DNA of 12,020 nucleotides from Peptococcaceae bacterium (GTDB lineage: Bacteria; Bacillota; Dehalobacteriia; UBA4068; UBA4997), in contig JAHZFN010000260.1 in assembly GCA_019421315.1 (NCBI GenBank), positions 3,488-15,507 of the forward strand, in the 5' to 3' direction. The notes under the pieces were generated by a model that ran no database searches, was not told the origin of the DNA, and was given only the letters and a program-made list of their open reading frames with translations. The position numbers were made by a program, and so were the translations under genes. Within the stretch, counting starts at the first letter, position 1. The number at the start of each line of letters is the position of its first letter. Below are positions 1 to 5,910 of the stretch, in pieces.

Positions 1-1
1 C

Positions 2-364
2 AAAATGTATTCCGACTTTGACGTCCGCAACTACGGTTACAGCTCCCTTTCCAAGTTTTTGGAAGAAATGCACGCTTTTAAACTGCGGAAGGTTCATAAC
101 GTTGTCAATGTGGAGCTGAGTGGCAGTTTGTTGAACAAGGCGTCTTTGGACAGATGTGTTCAGGAGTACGTTAAGGCTCAGGGACCCGGCGGCGCCGATT
201 TGGGCGTTTTGGGGCAGAAAATCCACGATGGCTACACCAATTTCAATGTGAAAAATTACGGCTATTCCACCTTTGCCAAATTCGTCCAGAGCATTCCCGA
301 TTTGGAAGTACGGGAAAATGCGGAGCATATCAAAAAAGCCTATTATCGTCCCCGCAAAAAATAG
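2..364 (+). CDS. C-terminal part of a protein with two OST-HTH (LOTUS)-like repeats; 5' end outside the window
   Basis: Only the 3' end is present; the reading frame is open to the left edge, so the Met at position 5 is probably internal. The fragment holds two copies of a similar segment, one near its start (DFDVRNYGYSSLSKFLE) and one in its second half (NFNVKNYGYSTFAKFVQ), about 80 residues apart. The pattern F-V-x-NYGYS-F-x-K-F is typical of OST-HTH/LOTUS domains, small winged-helix modules thought to bind RNA. In bacteria they often sit C-terminal to a NYN (LabA-like, PIN-fold) nuclease domain, which would lie upstream of this window. The C-terminus is basic (YRPRKK). It stops at UAG (362-364), the only natural UAG stop I see in the window. 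The family call rests on the repeat motif; the NYN part is inference. Confidence 0.7.
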   Translation, partial: KMYSDFDVRNYGYSSLSKFLEEMHAFKLRKVHNVVNVELSGSLLNKASLDRCVQEYVKAQGPGGADLGVLGQKIHDGYTNFNVKNYGYSTFAKFVQSIPDLEVRENAEHIKKAYYRPRKK

Positions 365-404
365 GAGGTTGTTTGGCTGTCAAAATAACGCAAGTGCTTT
401 TTAT

Positions 405-442
405 AAAAATTCCGAAAAATGTTGAAGTTTTTCGGAATTTTT
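405..442 (+). terminator. Rho-independent terminator after the OST-HTH gene
   Basis: A perfect 15-base inverted repeat (405-419 with 428-442) encloses an 8-base loop. The stem carries a TTCCGAA core flanked by A's upstream and a T run downstream. It lies 40 bases past the stop codon. The symmetric A/T flanks could let it work on both strands. Confidence 0.8.
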
Positions 443-463
443 GCTTAAAGGGCGAATTAACGG

Positions 464-495
464 TTGCTTTTTGCGGCGGCGTGTGTTACTATACT
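464..495 (+). promoter_or_regulatory. Candidate sigma-70 promoter for the folate transporter transcript
   Basis: TTGCTT at 464-469 is followed by two overlapping -10 candidates: TACTAT (487-492, 17-base spacer) and TATACT (490-495, better match but 20-base spacer). Either would start transcription just upstream of the riboswitch aptamer at about 511. Position supports the call more than sequence quality does. Confidence 0.45.
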
Positions 496-510
496 GTTTG
501 TATGCTACTA

Positions 511-614
511 AGCGCAGAGTAGAATTTTACGCGTTAAGTGTTGCTCGAACGGGGAGTTGTCGGGCAAACGAAAAGCTCGTCAGAGGGCTTGCGGTGTAGA
601 GTTCGCATCCCGCT
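511..614 (+). promoter_or_regulatory. THF (tetrahydrofolate) riboswitch aptamer
   Basis: The sequence carries the conserved blocks of the THF riboswitch in the right order. These are AGAGTAGA with a following CGCGTTAAGTG (near 517-540), GAACGGGGAGTTGTCG (546-561), ACGAAAAGCTCGTC in the middle, and GCGGTG with the closing GCATCC (591-610). P1 can form from AGCG (511-514) with CGCT (611-614). It sits directly upstream of a FolT-like gene, the classic partner of this riboswitch in Bacillota. It senses reduced folates and normally lowers expression when they are abundant. Confidence 0.9.
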
Positions 615-628
615 GCTGCATATTGGAG

Positions 629-676
629 ATCAAACTCTTTTTATGCGGGAACGGCAAAAAAATGAAAGGAGTTGAT
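629..676 (+). promoter_or_regulatory. SD-sequestering helix, expression platform of the THF riboswitch
   Basis: Bases 629-641 (ATCAAACTCTTTT) can pair with 665-676, which contain the Shine-Dalgarno AAAGGAG, with one bulged A. This would hide the ribosome binding site. A competing hairpin can pair CCCGC (609-613, just inside the 3' side of the aptamer) with GCGGG (645-649), and GAG (626-628) with CTC (635-637). It would use up the anti-SD strand and expose the SD. Since 609-613 overlaps P1, ligand binding and SD exposure would be mutually exclusive. This suggests translational control; pairing was done by eye. Confidence 0.6.
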
Positions 677-680
677 TTCT

Positions 681-1235
681 GTGCAAAATTTAAGAGCAGC
701 ATTTAAAGTTTCTTGGGAAAATTGTCGAAAGGTTCGTGTTTTGACGGCGGCCGCCATGTTGGTGGCTTTGACGGTAATATTAAGTTTCTTTACGATTTAT
801 ATTACCCAATCGGCAAGGTTCTCTTTTTCTTTTGTCCCGATGGCAATGGGAGGTATGCTTTTCGGTCCCGTTGTCAGCAGTATCATCGGCGTTTTGTCGG
901 ACATTATCGGCTATATCATTAAGCCCACAGGTCCCTATATGCCTCTTTTTACATTGAACGCTCTGATTACGGGTATGGTGTACGGTATTTTTCTTTTCAA
1001 GAAAAAGCCCACGCTGAAAAACATTGTTACCGCCCAGATTATAGTTACAATTTTGGTTGACATCACATTAAACAGCTGTTGGCTGGTTCTCCTTTACGGG
1101 CAGGGCTTTGCGGCAATTCTGCCGCTGCGTATTTTGAAAAGTACGCTCTTCTTCCCCGTGCAGGTGTTGATTTTGTACCTGATTGCCAAATATCTCCCCG
1201 CTATCAGAGACAGGTTTAATTACAACAGCTTTTAA
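681..1235 (+). CDS. folT: Folate ECF transporter S component (FolT-like)
   Basis: A 184-residue integral membrane protein and substrate-binding S-component of an energy-coupling factor transporter. It would capture folate at the cytoplasmic membrane and share an EcfAAT module encoded elsewhere. After a basic N-terminus it shows about six hydrophobic segments. The region FSFVPMAMGGMLFGP, the following SDIIGYIIKPTGPY and the FTLNALITGMVYGIF block match the FolT pattern, and the basic KKKPT loop follows. The upstream THF riboswitch independently supports folate as substrate. I choose GTG at 681 because AAAGGAG (665-671) lies 9 bases before it; the in-frame TTG at 672 directly abuts the SD and is unlikely. 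It appears monocistronic, with terminators on both sides. Confidence 0.9.
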   Translation: MQNLRAAFKVSWENCRKVRVLTAAAMLVALTVILSFFTIYITQSARFSFSFVPMAMGGMLFGPVVSSIIGVLSDIIGYIIKPTGPYMPLFTLNALITGMVYGIFLFKKKPTLKNIVTAQIIVTILVDITLNSCWLVLLYGQGFAAILPLRILKSTLFFPVQVLILYLIAKYLPAIRDRFNYNSF

Positions 1236-1267
1236 TTGATTATCAAAAACAAAAAATAACGCTTATC

Positions 1268-1298
1268 AAACAGCCTTTGCAAAAAGGCTGTTTTTTTT
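1268..1298 (+). terminator. Rho-independent terminator after folT
   Basis: The stem AACAGCCTTT (1269-1278) pairs with AAAGGCTGTT (1283-1292), with a 4-base loop and a run of eight T's (1291-1298). It lies 33 bases after the folT stop. Confidence 0.9.
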
Positions 1299-1356
1299 GC
1301 AGACGGCATATTCTATGGCGTTTGATTTGTTGATTGAATATTAAAATCAGTATAGG

Positions 1357-1373
1357 TATGAGGAAATCTCATA
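1357..1373. repeat. Short inverted repeat TATGAG-N5-CTCATA
   Basis: A perfect 6-base inverted repeat with a 5-base spacer lies about 55 bases upstream of the T-box promoter's -35 box. It could be an operator half-site pair, but it is short, in AT-rich sequence, and may be chance. The rest of 1299-1425 shows no gene or clear signal. Confidence 0.25.
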
Positions 1374-1425
1374 TATATACGGGAAATTGGAACAGCGGCT
1401 AGGCGGTTTTTTTGCCGTTTGCTTA

Positions 1426-1455
1426 TTGACTTGCATAAAAAGAAGGTGTTATAAT
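1426..1455 (+). promoter_or_regulatory. Strong sigma-70 promoter of the T-box/oxidoreductase operon
   Basis: The -35 box TTGACT (1426-1431) and perfect -10 box TATAAT (1450-1455) are separated by 18 bases. Transcription would start near 1462, just before the T-box Stem I. This is the best promoter match in the window. Confidence 0.85.
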
Positions 1456-1461
1456 ATGTGC

Positions 1462-1746
1462 ATAAAAGGCGAAGACGGAGAGAGTAGACTCCGAAATCAG
1501 ACTCTCAGCGAATCGGGAAACGGTGTGAGCCCGACAGGATGATCGGTTTTGAAAATCACTCAAGAGCTGCAAAGCTGAATGTTCTGCTGTTTACGGCAGA
1601 ATTGTAAGTTTTGACGGGGCTTTCCCGTTACAGAAAGCGCATATGATGGTATGTAGTTAACTGAAATGCAGTACAGGTGGTACAGCGAGTGTAATATTAC
1701 AGGTATAATATACACCCGTCCTTTACGATAGGACGGGTGTTTTTTT
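1462..1746 (+). promoter_or_regulatory. T-box leader, predicted tRNA-Ile (AUC specifier)
   Basis: The leader has the T-box hallmarks in order. The 5' Stem I carries AGAGAGTAGA (1479-1488). The distal Stem I is TCGGG (1513-1517) pairing with CCCGA (1530-1534), with CAGCGAA and GGTGTGAG around it. The specifier-loop 3' side reads GAAAATCACTC (1551-1561). A Stem III hairpin follows (TTCTGC 1582-1587 with GCAGAA 1596-1601), then the T-box core AGGTGGTACAGCG (1675-1687) and a terminator. In the usual register (GAA-N-codon-A) the specifier is AUC (1555-1557), isoleucine. UGGU (1678-1681) would pair with ACCA, fitting a tRNA with A at position 73. That agrees with tRNA-Ile and argues against the shifted Ser or Asn readings. 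Uncharged tRNA-Ile should therefore raise transcription of the downstream oxidoreductase genes. Confidence 0.88.
1712..1746 (+). terminator. T-box regulated terminator
   Basis: A perfect 11-base stem (1712-1722 with 1730-1740) has a 7-base loop and a T tail to 1746. It is the intrinsic terminator controlled by the competing antiterminator, which includes the T-box core at 1675-1687. Confidence 0.9.
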
Positions 1747-1843
1747 ATATAGAAGCACATTTTATTATTGCACTTTTATTATATTGGTTAATTGATATAT
1801 GCGGAAAAAATCAACTTTATGTAATATATTGGAGGAATTTAAA

Positions 1844-2416
1844 ATGAACAATATGACAGAAATTCGTTGGCACGGCAGAGGCGGTCAGGGTGCCAAAACA
1901 GCTTGTTTGCTTTTGGCAGATGCGGCTTTTGCTTCCGGTAAATATGTGCAGGGTTTTCCCGAATACGGCCCTGAAAGAATGGGTGCCCCTATCACGGCTT
2001 ATAACAGAATCAGCAACGACTGCTGTACCATACATTCCAACATCTACAACCCCGACTATGTGGTTGTGGTTGATGAAACGCTTTTGGAAAGCCAGGATGT
2101 GACCCATGGCTTGAACCCCAACGGCGCCATCATCATCAATTCCAAACACAGCGCCGAAGATCTGCGCCCCTTGCTCCGAGGCTATAAGGGTAAAGTTTAC
2201 ACCGTCAATGCCAGAGAAATTTCCGAAAAACATCTGGGCAACTATTTTCCCAACACACCGATGCTTGCCGCCATCGTGCAGGTGAGCAAGGTTGTTGAAC
2301 CGGAAAGATTTGTTAAAGATATGGAGGCTTCCTTTAAGCATAAATTTGCCAGCAAACCACAGGTTATCGCAGGCAACATGAATTGTTTGCAGGAAGCTAT
2401 GCGGGAGGTGCAGTAA
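1844..2416 (+). CDS. porG: 2-oxoacid:ferredoxin oxidoreductase, gamma subunit
   Basis: A 190-residue gamma subunit of a four-subunit pyruvate/2-ketoisovalerate-type ferredoxin oxidoreductase (POR/VOR). The enzyme interconverts a 2-oxoacid plus CoA with acyl-CoA, CO2 and reduced ferredoxin in the cytoplasm. The opening TEIRWHGRGGQGAKTA is the gamma-domain signature. YVQGFPEYGPERMGAP, the SNIYNPDYVVVVDETLL segment and YFPNTPMLAAI also match the family. The ATG at 1844 has GGAGGA 7 bases upstream (1831-1836); an in-frame extension to 1799 lacks a ribosome binding site. It is the first gene of a gamma-delta-alpha-beta operon behind the T-box leader. It looks intact. POR and VOR cannot be separated by motifs; the Ile T-box favours a branched-chain substrate. 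The symbol follows Pyrococcus POR naming. Confidence 0.9.
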   Translation: MNNMTEIRWHGRGGQGAKTACLLLADAAFASGKYVQGFPEYGPERMGAPITAYNRISNDCCTIHSNIYNPDYVVVVDETLLESQDVTHGLNPNGAIIINSKHSAEDLRPLLRGYKGKVYTVNAREISEKHLGNYFPNTPMLAAIVQVSKVVEPERFVKDMEASFKHKFASKPQVIAGNMNCLQEAMREVQ

Positions 2417-2418
2417 AA

Positions 2419-2724
2419 ATGACATTCCGAGCCAAAGACATCACGGAGCAAAGCCCCTGGCAGGAGCTGACTCCGGGCGGTGAAATTTACGAAGGCGGCA
2501 CTTCCCGCTTGACCAAAACGGGCGAATGGCGTTCCGATATGCCCGTTTTTCATGAGGTGAACTGCAAGCAGTGCCTGCTTTGCGTGCCGTACTGCCCCGA
2601 CGGTTCCATTCCCTTCCTGGACCGCCACCCCCTTAATTTTACCTATGATTACTCCAACGGCTGCGGCATCTGCGCTACAGTCTGTCCCTTTGACGCCATC
2701 GAAATGAAGAAGGAGGTTAAGTAA
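2419..2724 (+). CDS. porD: 2-oxoacid:ferredoxin oxidoreductase, delta (2x[4Fe-4S] ferredoxin) subunit
   Basis: A 101-residue electron-transfer subunit that would carry electrons from the beta-subunit cluster to external ferredoxin. Cluster I ligands are complete: C49, C52, C55, C59 followed by Pro. Cluster II shows C82, C85 and C89-Pro, but the position where the first Cys is expected (family pattern Y-C-K-G-C-G-I-C) is Ser79 (codon TCC, 2653-2655). One base change from TGC would give this. Ser can sometimes ligate a cluster, or the site may hold [3Fe-4S]. The N-terminal GEIYEGGTSRLTKTGEWRS segment is typical of PorD. The start has GGGAGGTG 8 bases upstream and lies 2 bases after the gamma stop; the alpha ATG follows its stop directly, so translation is probably coupled. 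Confidence 0.88.
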   Translation: MTFRAKDITEQSPWQELTPGGEIYEGGTSRLTKTGEWRSDMPVFHEVNCKQCLLCVPYCPDGSIPFLDRHPLNFTYDYSNGCGICATVCPFDAIEMKKEVK

Positions 2725-3921
2725 ATGAGCTTTGCAGAAAGACTTTCCGGCAACGAGGCCATAGCCTATGCCATGCGACAAATCAATCCGGATGTTTTTG
2801 CGGCATTCCCCATCACTCCCTCCACCGAAATCCCGCAGTATTATGCCCAATATGTGGCCGATGGCAAAGTAGATACGGAATATGTAACCGTTGAGTCGGA
2901 ACACTCCTCAATGTCCACCTGTATCGGTGCGGCGGCGGCGGGCGCCAGAGCGGTTACGGCAACTTCTTCCTGCGGCTTGGCGTATATGTATGAGCTTTTG
3001 TATGTGGCGGCTTCCTGCCGCCTGCCCATCACTTTGGCGTGTGTCAACCGCGCTTTGTAGGGACCTATAAATATCAAAAATGACCATTCAGCTTCCATGG
3101 GTGCCAGAGATGCCCGCTGGATTCAGATTTATGCCGAAAATAATAAGGAGGCTTATGACAACTATTTGCAGGCGATGCGGATTTCCGAAGCGGAGGATGT
3201 TCGTTTGCCCATCATGATTTGTCAGGACGGTTTTATCACATCCCATGCCGTGGAAAATATTTTGCTGGAAGAGGATGATGCCGTTAAAAAATTTGTCGGC
3301 GAGTTTAAGCCGCAGAATTATCTTTTGAAACACGAAAATCCTTTGGCTGTCGGTCCTTATGATGTCAGCAATTTCTATATGGAACACAAAATGCAGGAAG
3401 CTGTGGCAATGCAGAACGCCAAAAAGCAAATTTTGGCGGTTGCCGCCGATTTTGCAAAAACTTTTGGCCGTAAATACGGCTTCTTTGAAGAATTTATGAT
3501 GGAGGACGCCGAGGTTGCCTTGGTTTTGATCGGTTCCACCGCAGGAACAGCCAAACATTGCGTGCGCCAACTGCGCAGTCAGGGTATCAAGGCAGGACTT
3601 GTTAAGGTTCGTGTTTTCCGACCTTTCCCCGCCGAAGAATTGGCGGCGGCGTTGGCAGGCTGTAAAGCTGTTGCCGTAATGGACAAAAGCGAAGGCTTCA
3701 GCGCCTGCGGCGGTCCTCTTTTCGCCGAAACCCGTTCTGCCTGCTATGACCTGCCCAAACCACCGAAGATGGTAAACATCGTTTACGGCTTGGGAGGCAG
3801 AGATGTGGCTGTGGACGATTTGACAAAGGTTTACCAAAGACTTCTCAAAATTGCCGAAACAGGCGAAGTGGGCGACGTTTACAGCCACATGGGACAAAGA
3901 GAAAAACAGGAGGTGCGATAA
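2725..3921 (+). pseudogene. porA: 2-oxoacid:ferredoxin oxidoreductase, alpha subunit, interrupted by in-frame UAG
   Basis: Read through, this frame encodes 398 positions, the normal length for the alpha subunit, which helps build the thiamine diphosphate active site. Domain I is recognisable: FPITPSTEI at residues 28-36 and VESEHSS at 56-62, whose Glu sits in the cofactor region. The rest of the family runs on after the stop: GPINI, GARD, WIQIYAENN, DGFITSHAVEN, then domain II with GSTAGTAK and RVFRPFPAEE. Codon 112 (3058-3060) is TAG, where relatives usually have Ser in NRALS-x-PINI. There is no frameshift. Near the stop, Ala123 and Arg131 replace an Asp and a Gly that I expect to be conserved. 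The next ATG (3097) has no ribosome binding site, so restart is unlikely. Options are a nonsense mutation, UAG readthrough/recoding, or a sequence error. The 5' SD AGGAGG is at 2711-2716. Confidence 0.85.
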
Positions 3922-3922
3922 A

Positions 3923-4852
3923 ATGGTTTACAATTTGAAAAAAGAGCTTGCCAAACCCGAACGCTTTGCGCCGGGGCACCGCCTTTGCAGCGGCTGCGGC
4001 GCAGGCATTGCCTGCCGAGCCATTACCCGTGCCTTAAACCCCGAAGACAAGGCGGTTATCTGCAACGCCACCTCTTGCCTGGAGGTTTCCTCTTTCATGT
4101 ATCCCTACACTGCCTGGGAGGACAGCTATATTCATTCCGCTTTTGAAAATGCCGCCGCCACCTGCGGCGGGGTCGAAGCGGCTTATAATGTTTTGAAACG
4201 CAAAGGCAAGGTGCGGGATAATTATAAATTTATCACAATCGGCGGTGACGGCGGCACCTATGACATTGGCTTGCAGTCTTTGTCGGGGTCTATGGAACGA
4301 GGTCATGATATGGTGTATTTTTGTTATGACAACGAGGCGTATATGAACACGGGTATACAGCGTTCTTCCGCCACGCCCCGTTTTGCCAATGCCACAACGA
4401 CACCGTCGGGAACTGTCTCTTTCGGCAAACAGCAGAACAAAAAGGATTTGACTGCTATTTTGGTGGCGCACGGTGTACCGTATGTTGCTCAGACAACCTT
4501 TGTCGGCAGTTTTAAAGACTTCCACAAAAAAGCCAACAGAGCAATTTATACCCACGGTCCTGCTTTTGTCAATATTATGGCACCCTGCCCCAGAGGCTGG
4601 CAGTATTCCTCCGAATTACTGCCCGAAATCTGCAAGATGGCGGTGGAAACCTGCGTTTGGCCTTTGTTTGAGGTGGTTGAGGGCGAATATCACTTGACAT
4701 ATGAACCCAAGAAAAAGCTGCCTGTGGAATGCTTCATGGAAATGCAGGGTCGTTTCAAGCATTGCTTCAAGCCGGGCAACGAATGGACAATCGAAGAGGC
4801 TCAGGCTTATGTTGATAAAAAATGGGAAGATCTCCTGAAAAAATGCAAATAA
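3923..4852 (+). CDS. porB: 2-oxoacid:ferredoxin oxidoreductase, beta subunit
   Basis: A 309-residue beta subunit that binds thiamine diphosphate and the proximal [4Fe-4S] cluster. Visible features are HRLCSGCGAG (C22, C25), ATSCLEVSS (C52) and APCPRGW (C222), the four expected cluster ligands. The TPP motif GGDGGTYDIGLQSLSG begins at residue 107, and YDNEAYMNTGIQRSSATP completes it. The ATG at 3923 is preceded by AGGAGGTG (about 3909-3916) and lies one base after the alpha stop. An in-frame extension back to 3851 only overlaps alpha. Nothing looks broken here. It needs the alpha subunit to form the active site, so its usefulness depends on whether the alpha UAG is read through. Substrate class (pyruvate or branched-chain) is not decided by sequence. 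Confidence 0.92.
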   Translation: MVYNLKKELAKPERFAPGHRLCSGCGAGIACRAITRALNPEDKAVICNATSCLEVSSFMYPYTAWEDSYIHSAFENAAATCGGVEAAYNVLKRKGKVRDNYKFITIGGDGGTYDIGLQSLSGSMERGHDMVYFCYDNEAYMNTGIQRSSATPRFANATTTPSGTVSFGKQQNKKDLTAILVAHGVPYVAQTTFVGSFKDFHKKANRAIYTHGPAFVNIMAPCPRGWQYSSELLPEICKMAVETCVWPLFEVVEGEYHLTYEPKKKLPVECFMEMQGRFKHCFKPGNEWTIEEAQAYVDKKWEDLLKKCK

Positions 4853-4864
4853 TAATTATAATAT

Positions 4865-4895
4865 AAAAACAGCGGGAAAATTTCCGCTGTTTTTT
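4865..4895 (+). terminator. Terminator after the oxidoreductase operon
   Basis: The stem AACAGCGG (4868-4875) pairs with CCGCTGTT (4884-4891) and is followed by T's to 4895. It lies 16 bases after the beta stop. Between it and 5010 I see only AT-rich sequence without signals. Confidence 0.85.
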
Positions 4896-5007
4896 GGCTT
4901 TATTTTTTACTGTATTTTGCTATATTTTTATTTGTATTTGGAATTGTTATTTTGCACTGTTGATGGTTTTGTGCAAAGGAACATTGTAATAATTTAGGCT
5001 TGCATAA

Positions 5008-5047
5008 TAAAAAGATACACGGTTTGGAACGCCGTGTATCTTTTTTT
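5008..5047. terminator. Bidirectional terminator between convergent operons
   Basis: A perfect 12-base stem (5011-5022 with 5032-5043) has a 9-base loop. On the + strand it ends in a T run (5041-5047). On the - strand the same hairpin is followed by TTTTTATTATG, so it can stop the leftward Hyf/Ehr-type operon whose last stop codon is at 5060-5062. It also backs up the + strand terminator at 4865-4895. Confidence 0.85.
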
Positions 5048-5059
5048 ATGATTTAATGA

Positions 5060-5848
5060 TTAAATTCGGTCAACGGCTTTTAAAATGCCGTAAATCAGAG
5101 CCTGCGGGCGGGGCGGACAGCCGGGAATGTAAACATCAACGGGAACAATGCAGTCTATGCCGTTTCTGGTGGCGTAATTATCTCGGAAGATACCGCCGCT
5201 GCAGGCACAGGCGCCCACAGCCACAATCAGCTTGGGGTCGGGTGTGGCATTGTAGGTTTTTGCCAAAGCCAGTTCCATGTTTCTGGTTGCTGTTCCCGTA
5301 ACCAAAAGCATATCGGCGTGCCTTGGCGATGCCACAAAATGAATTCCCAGACGTTCCAAGTCGTTCAAGGGATTATTAAGAGCGTTGATTTCGTAATCAC
5401 AGCCGTTGCAGGAGCCTGCGTCCACTTCACGGATTTGCAGACTTCTGCCCAGTTTTTGGCGGATTTTAGTTTGCAGGCGGCTGCAAAGCACCTCATATTC
5501 TTCATCGGGAATATCTCTTTCCTCCAGAACGATGGGCGATACACGCAGTTTCTGTCTGTCTTTTACAGCCAGCTCGATTTCATGCGAATTGGTGCAGACT
5601 CCCGCCGGGCAGACTTCTTCGCAAAGACAGCAGAAAAGGCATTGGTCGATGTTGATACCGATGGTTTTTGCTTGTTTGTCCATAACGATTGCTTCGGATG
5701 GGCAGCGGTCGGCACATTCGCCGCAGAAGGTACAGTTTTGGCTGTCAATGACGGGTTTGCCCCGCAAATTCGCTTTGTTAAGGGGATTTTTTGGGTATTC
5801 GTTTGTAATTCTGGGGTTTTGGATAATTTTCTTTAATGTATCGAACAT
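5060..5848 (-). CDS. Fused HyfH-HyfI-like iron-sulfur/small subunit of a group 4 hydrogenase-related complex
   Basis: A 262-residue fusion. Residues about 30-90 form a NuoI/HyfH-like domain with two complete [4Fe-4S] motifs: C39, C42, C45, C49-Pro and C70, C73, C76, C80-Pro. Residues about 138-262 form a NuoB/HyfI-like small subunit: SCNGCDYE (C147, C150), GACACSGG (C214) and IPGCPPRP (C244), the four ligands of the proximal (N2-like) cluster. E. coli encodes these as separate HycF/HyfH and HycG/HyfI. The linker (residues 91-137) is charged and probably helical. It would pass electrons from a soluble donor, probably ferredoxin, to the large-subunit interface at the inner face of the membrane. 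The ATG at 5848 is preceded by TAAGGAAG. It is the last gene of the operon. Confidence 0.88.
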   Translation of the reverse strand: MFDTLKKIIQNPRITNEYPKNPLNKANLRGKPVIDSQNCTFCGECADRCPSEAIVMDKQAKTIGINIDQCLFCCLCEEVCPAGVCTNSHEIELAVKDRQKLRVSPIVLEERDIPDEEYEVLCSRLQTKIRQKLGRSLQIREVDAGSCNGCDYEINALNNPLNDLERLGIHFVASPRHADMLLVTGTATRNMELALAKTYNATPDPKLIVAVGACACSGGIFRDNYATRNGIDCIVPVDVYIPGCPPRPQALIYGILKAVDRI

Positions 5849-5852
5849 AATT

Positions 5853-5876
5853 TTCTTCCTTAAATTCTTCCTTAAA
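5853..5876 (-). repeat. Tandem 12-base duplication carrying two Shine-Dalgarno sites
   Basis: On the - strand TTTAAGGAAGAA occurs twice in perfect tandem, immediately upstream of the fused HyfH-HyfI-like gene (start 5848). Each copy holds an AAGGAAG ribosome binding site; the copy nearer the gene is at normal distance. Confidence 0.75.
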
Positions 5877-5910
5877 TATTAAATATATTTTAAAAAGTAT
5901 ATCGGTTTAT

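Noticed and set aside
1395..1420. Possible terminator around GGCGGTTTTTTTGCCG
   Set aside because: The stem is only a few bases with the T run as its loop; it does not look like a functional hairpin-plus-tail terminator.
1560..1760. Short - strand open frame within the T-box leader
   Set aside because: The region folds as a T-box with terminator; the peptide reflects structured RNA sequence, not a gene.
1817..2425. Open frame on the - strand opposite the gamma subunit
   Set aside because: A shadow of a clear GRGGQG-containing gene on the + strand, with no family motif.
2242..2904. Open frame on the - strand across gamma, delta and alpha genes
   Set aside because: It crosses three well-supported + strand genes and shows no protein family features.
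3061..3096. Translation restart after the alpha-subunit UAG making a split two-protein alpha subunit
   Set aside because: No Shine-Dalgarno precedes the ATG at 3097, and the break falls inside domain I next to active-site residues, so a functional split is unlikely.
3088..3897. Long antisense open frame opposite the alpha subunit gene
   Set aside because: It mirrors the codon pattern of the conserved + strand gene, has no recognisable domain and lacks a good ribosome binding site.
5406..5882. Plus-strand open frames opposite the fused iron-sulfur subunit
   Set aside because: The - strand product has twelve correctly spaced cluster cysteines; the + strand frames have no motif or ribosome binding site.
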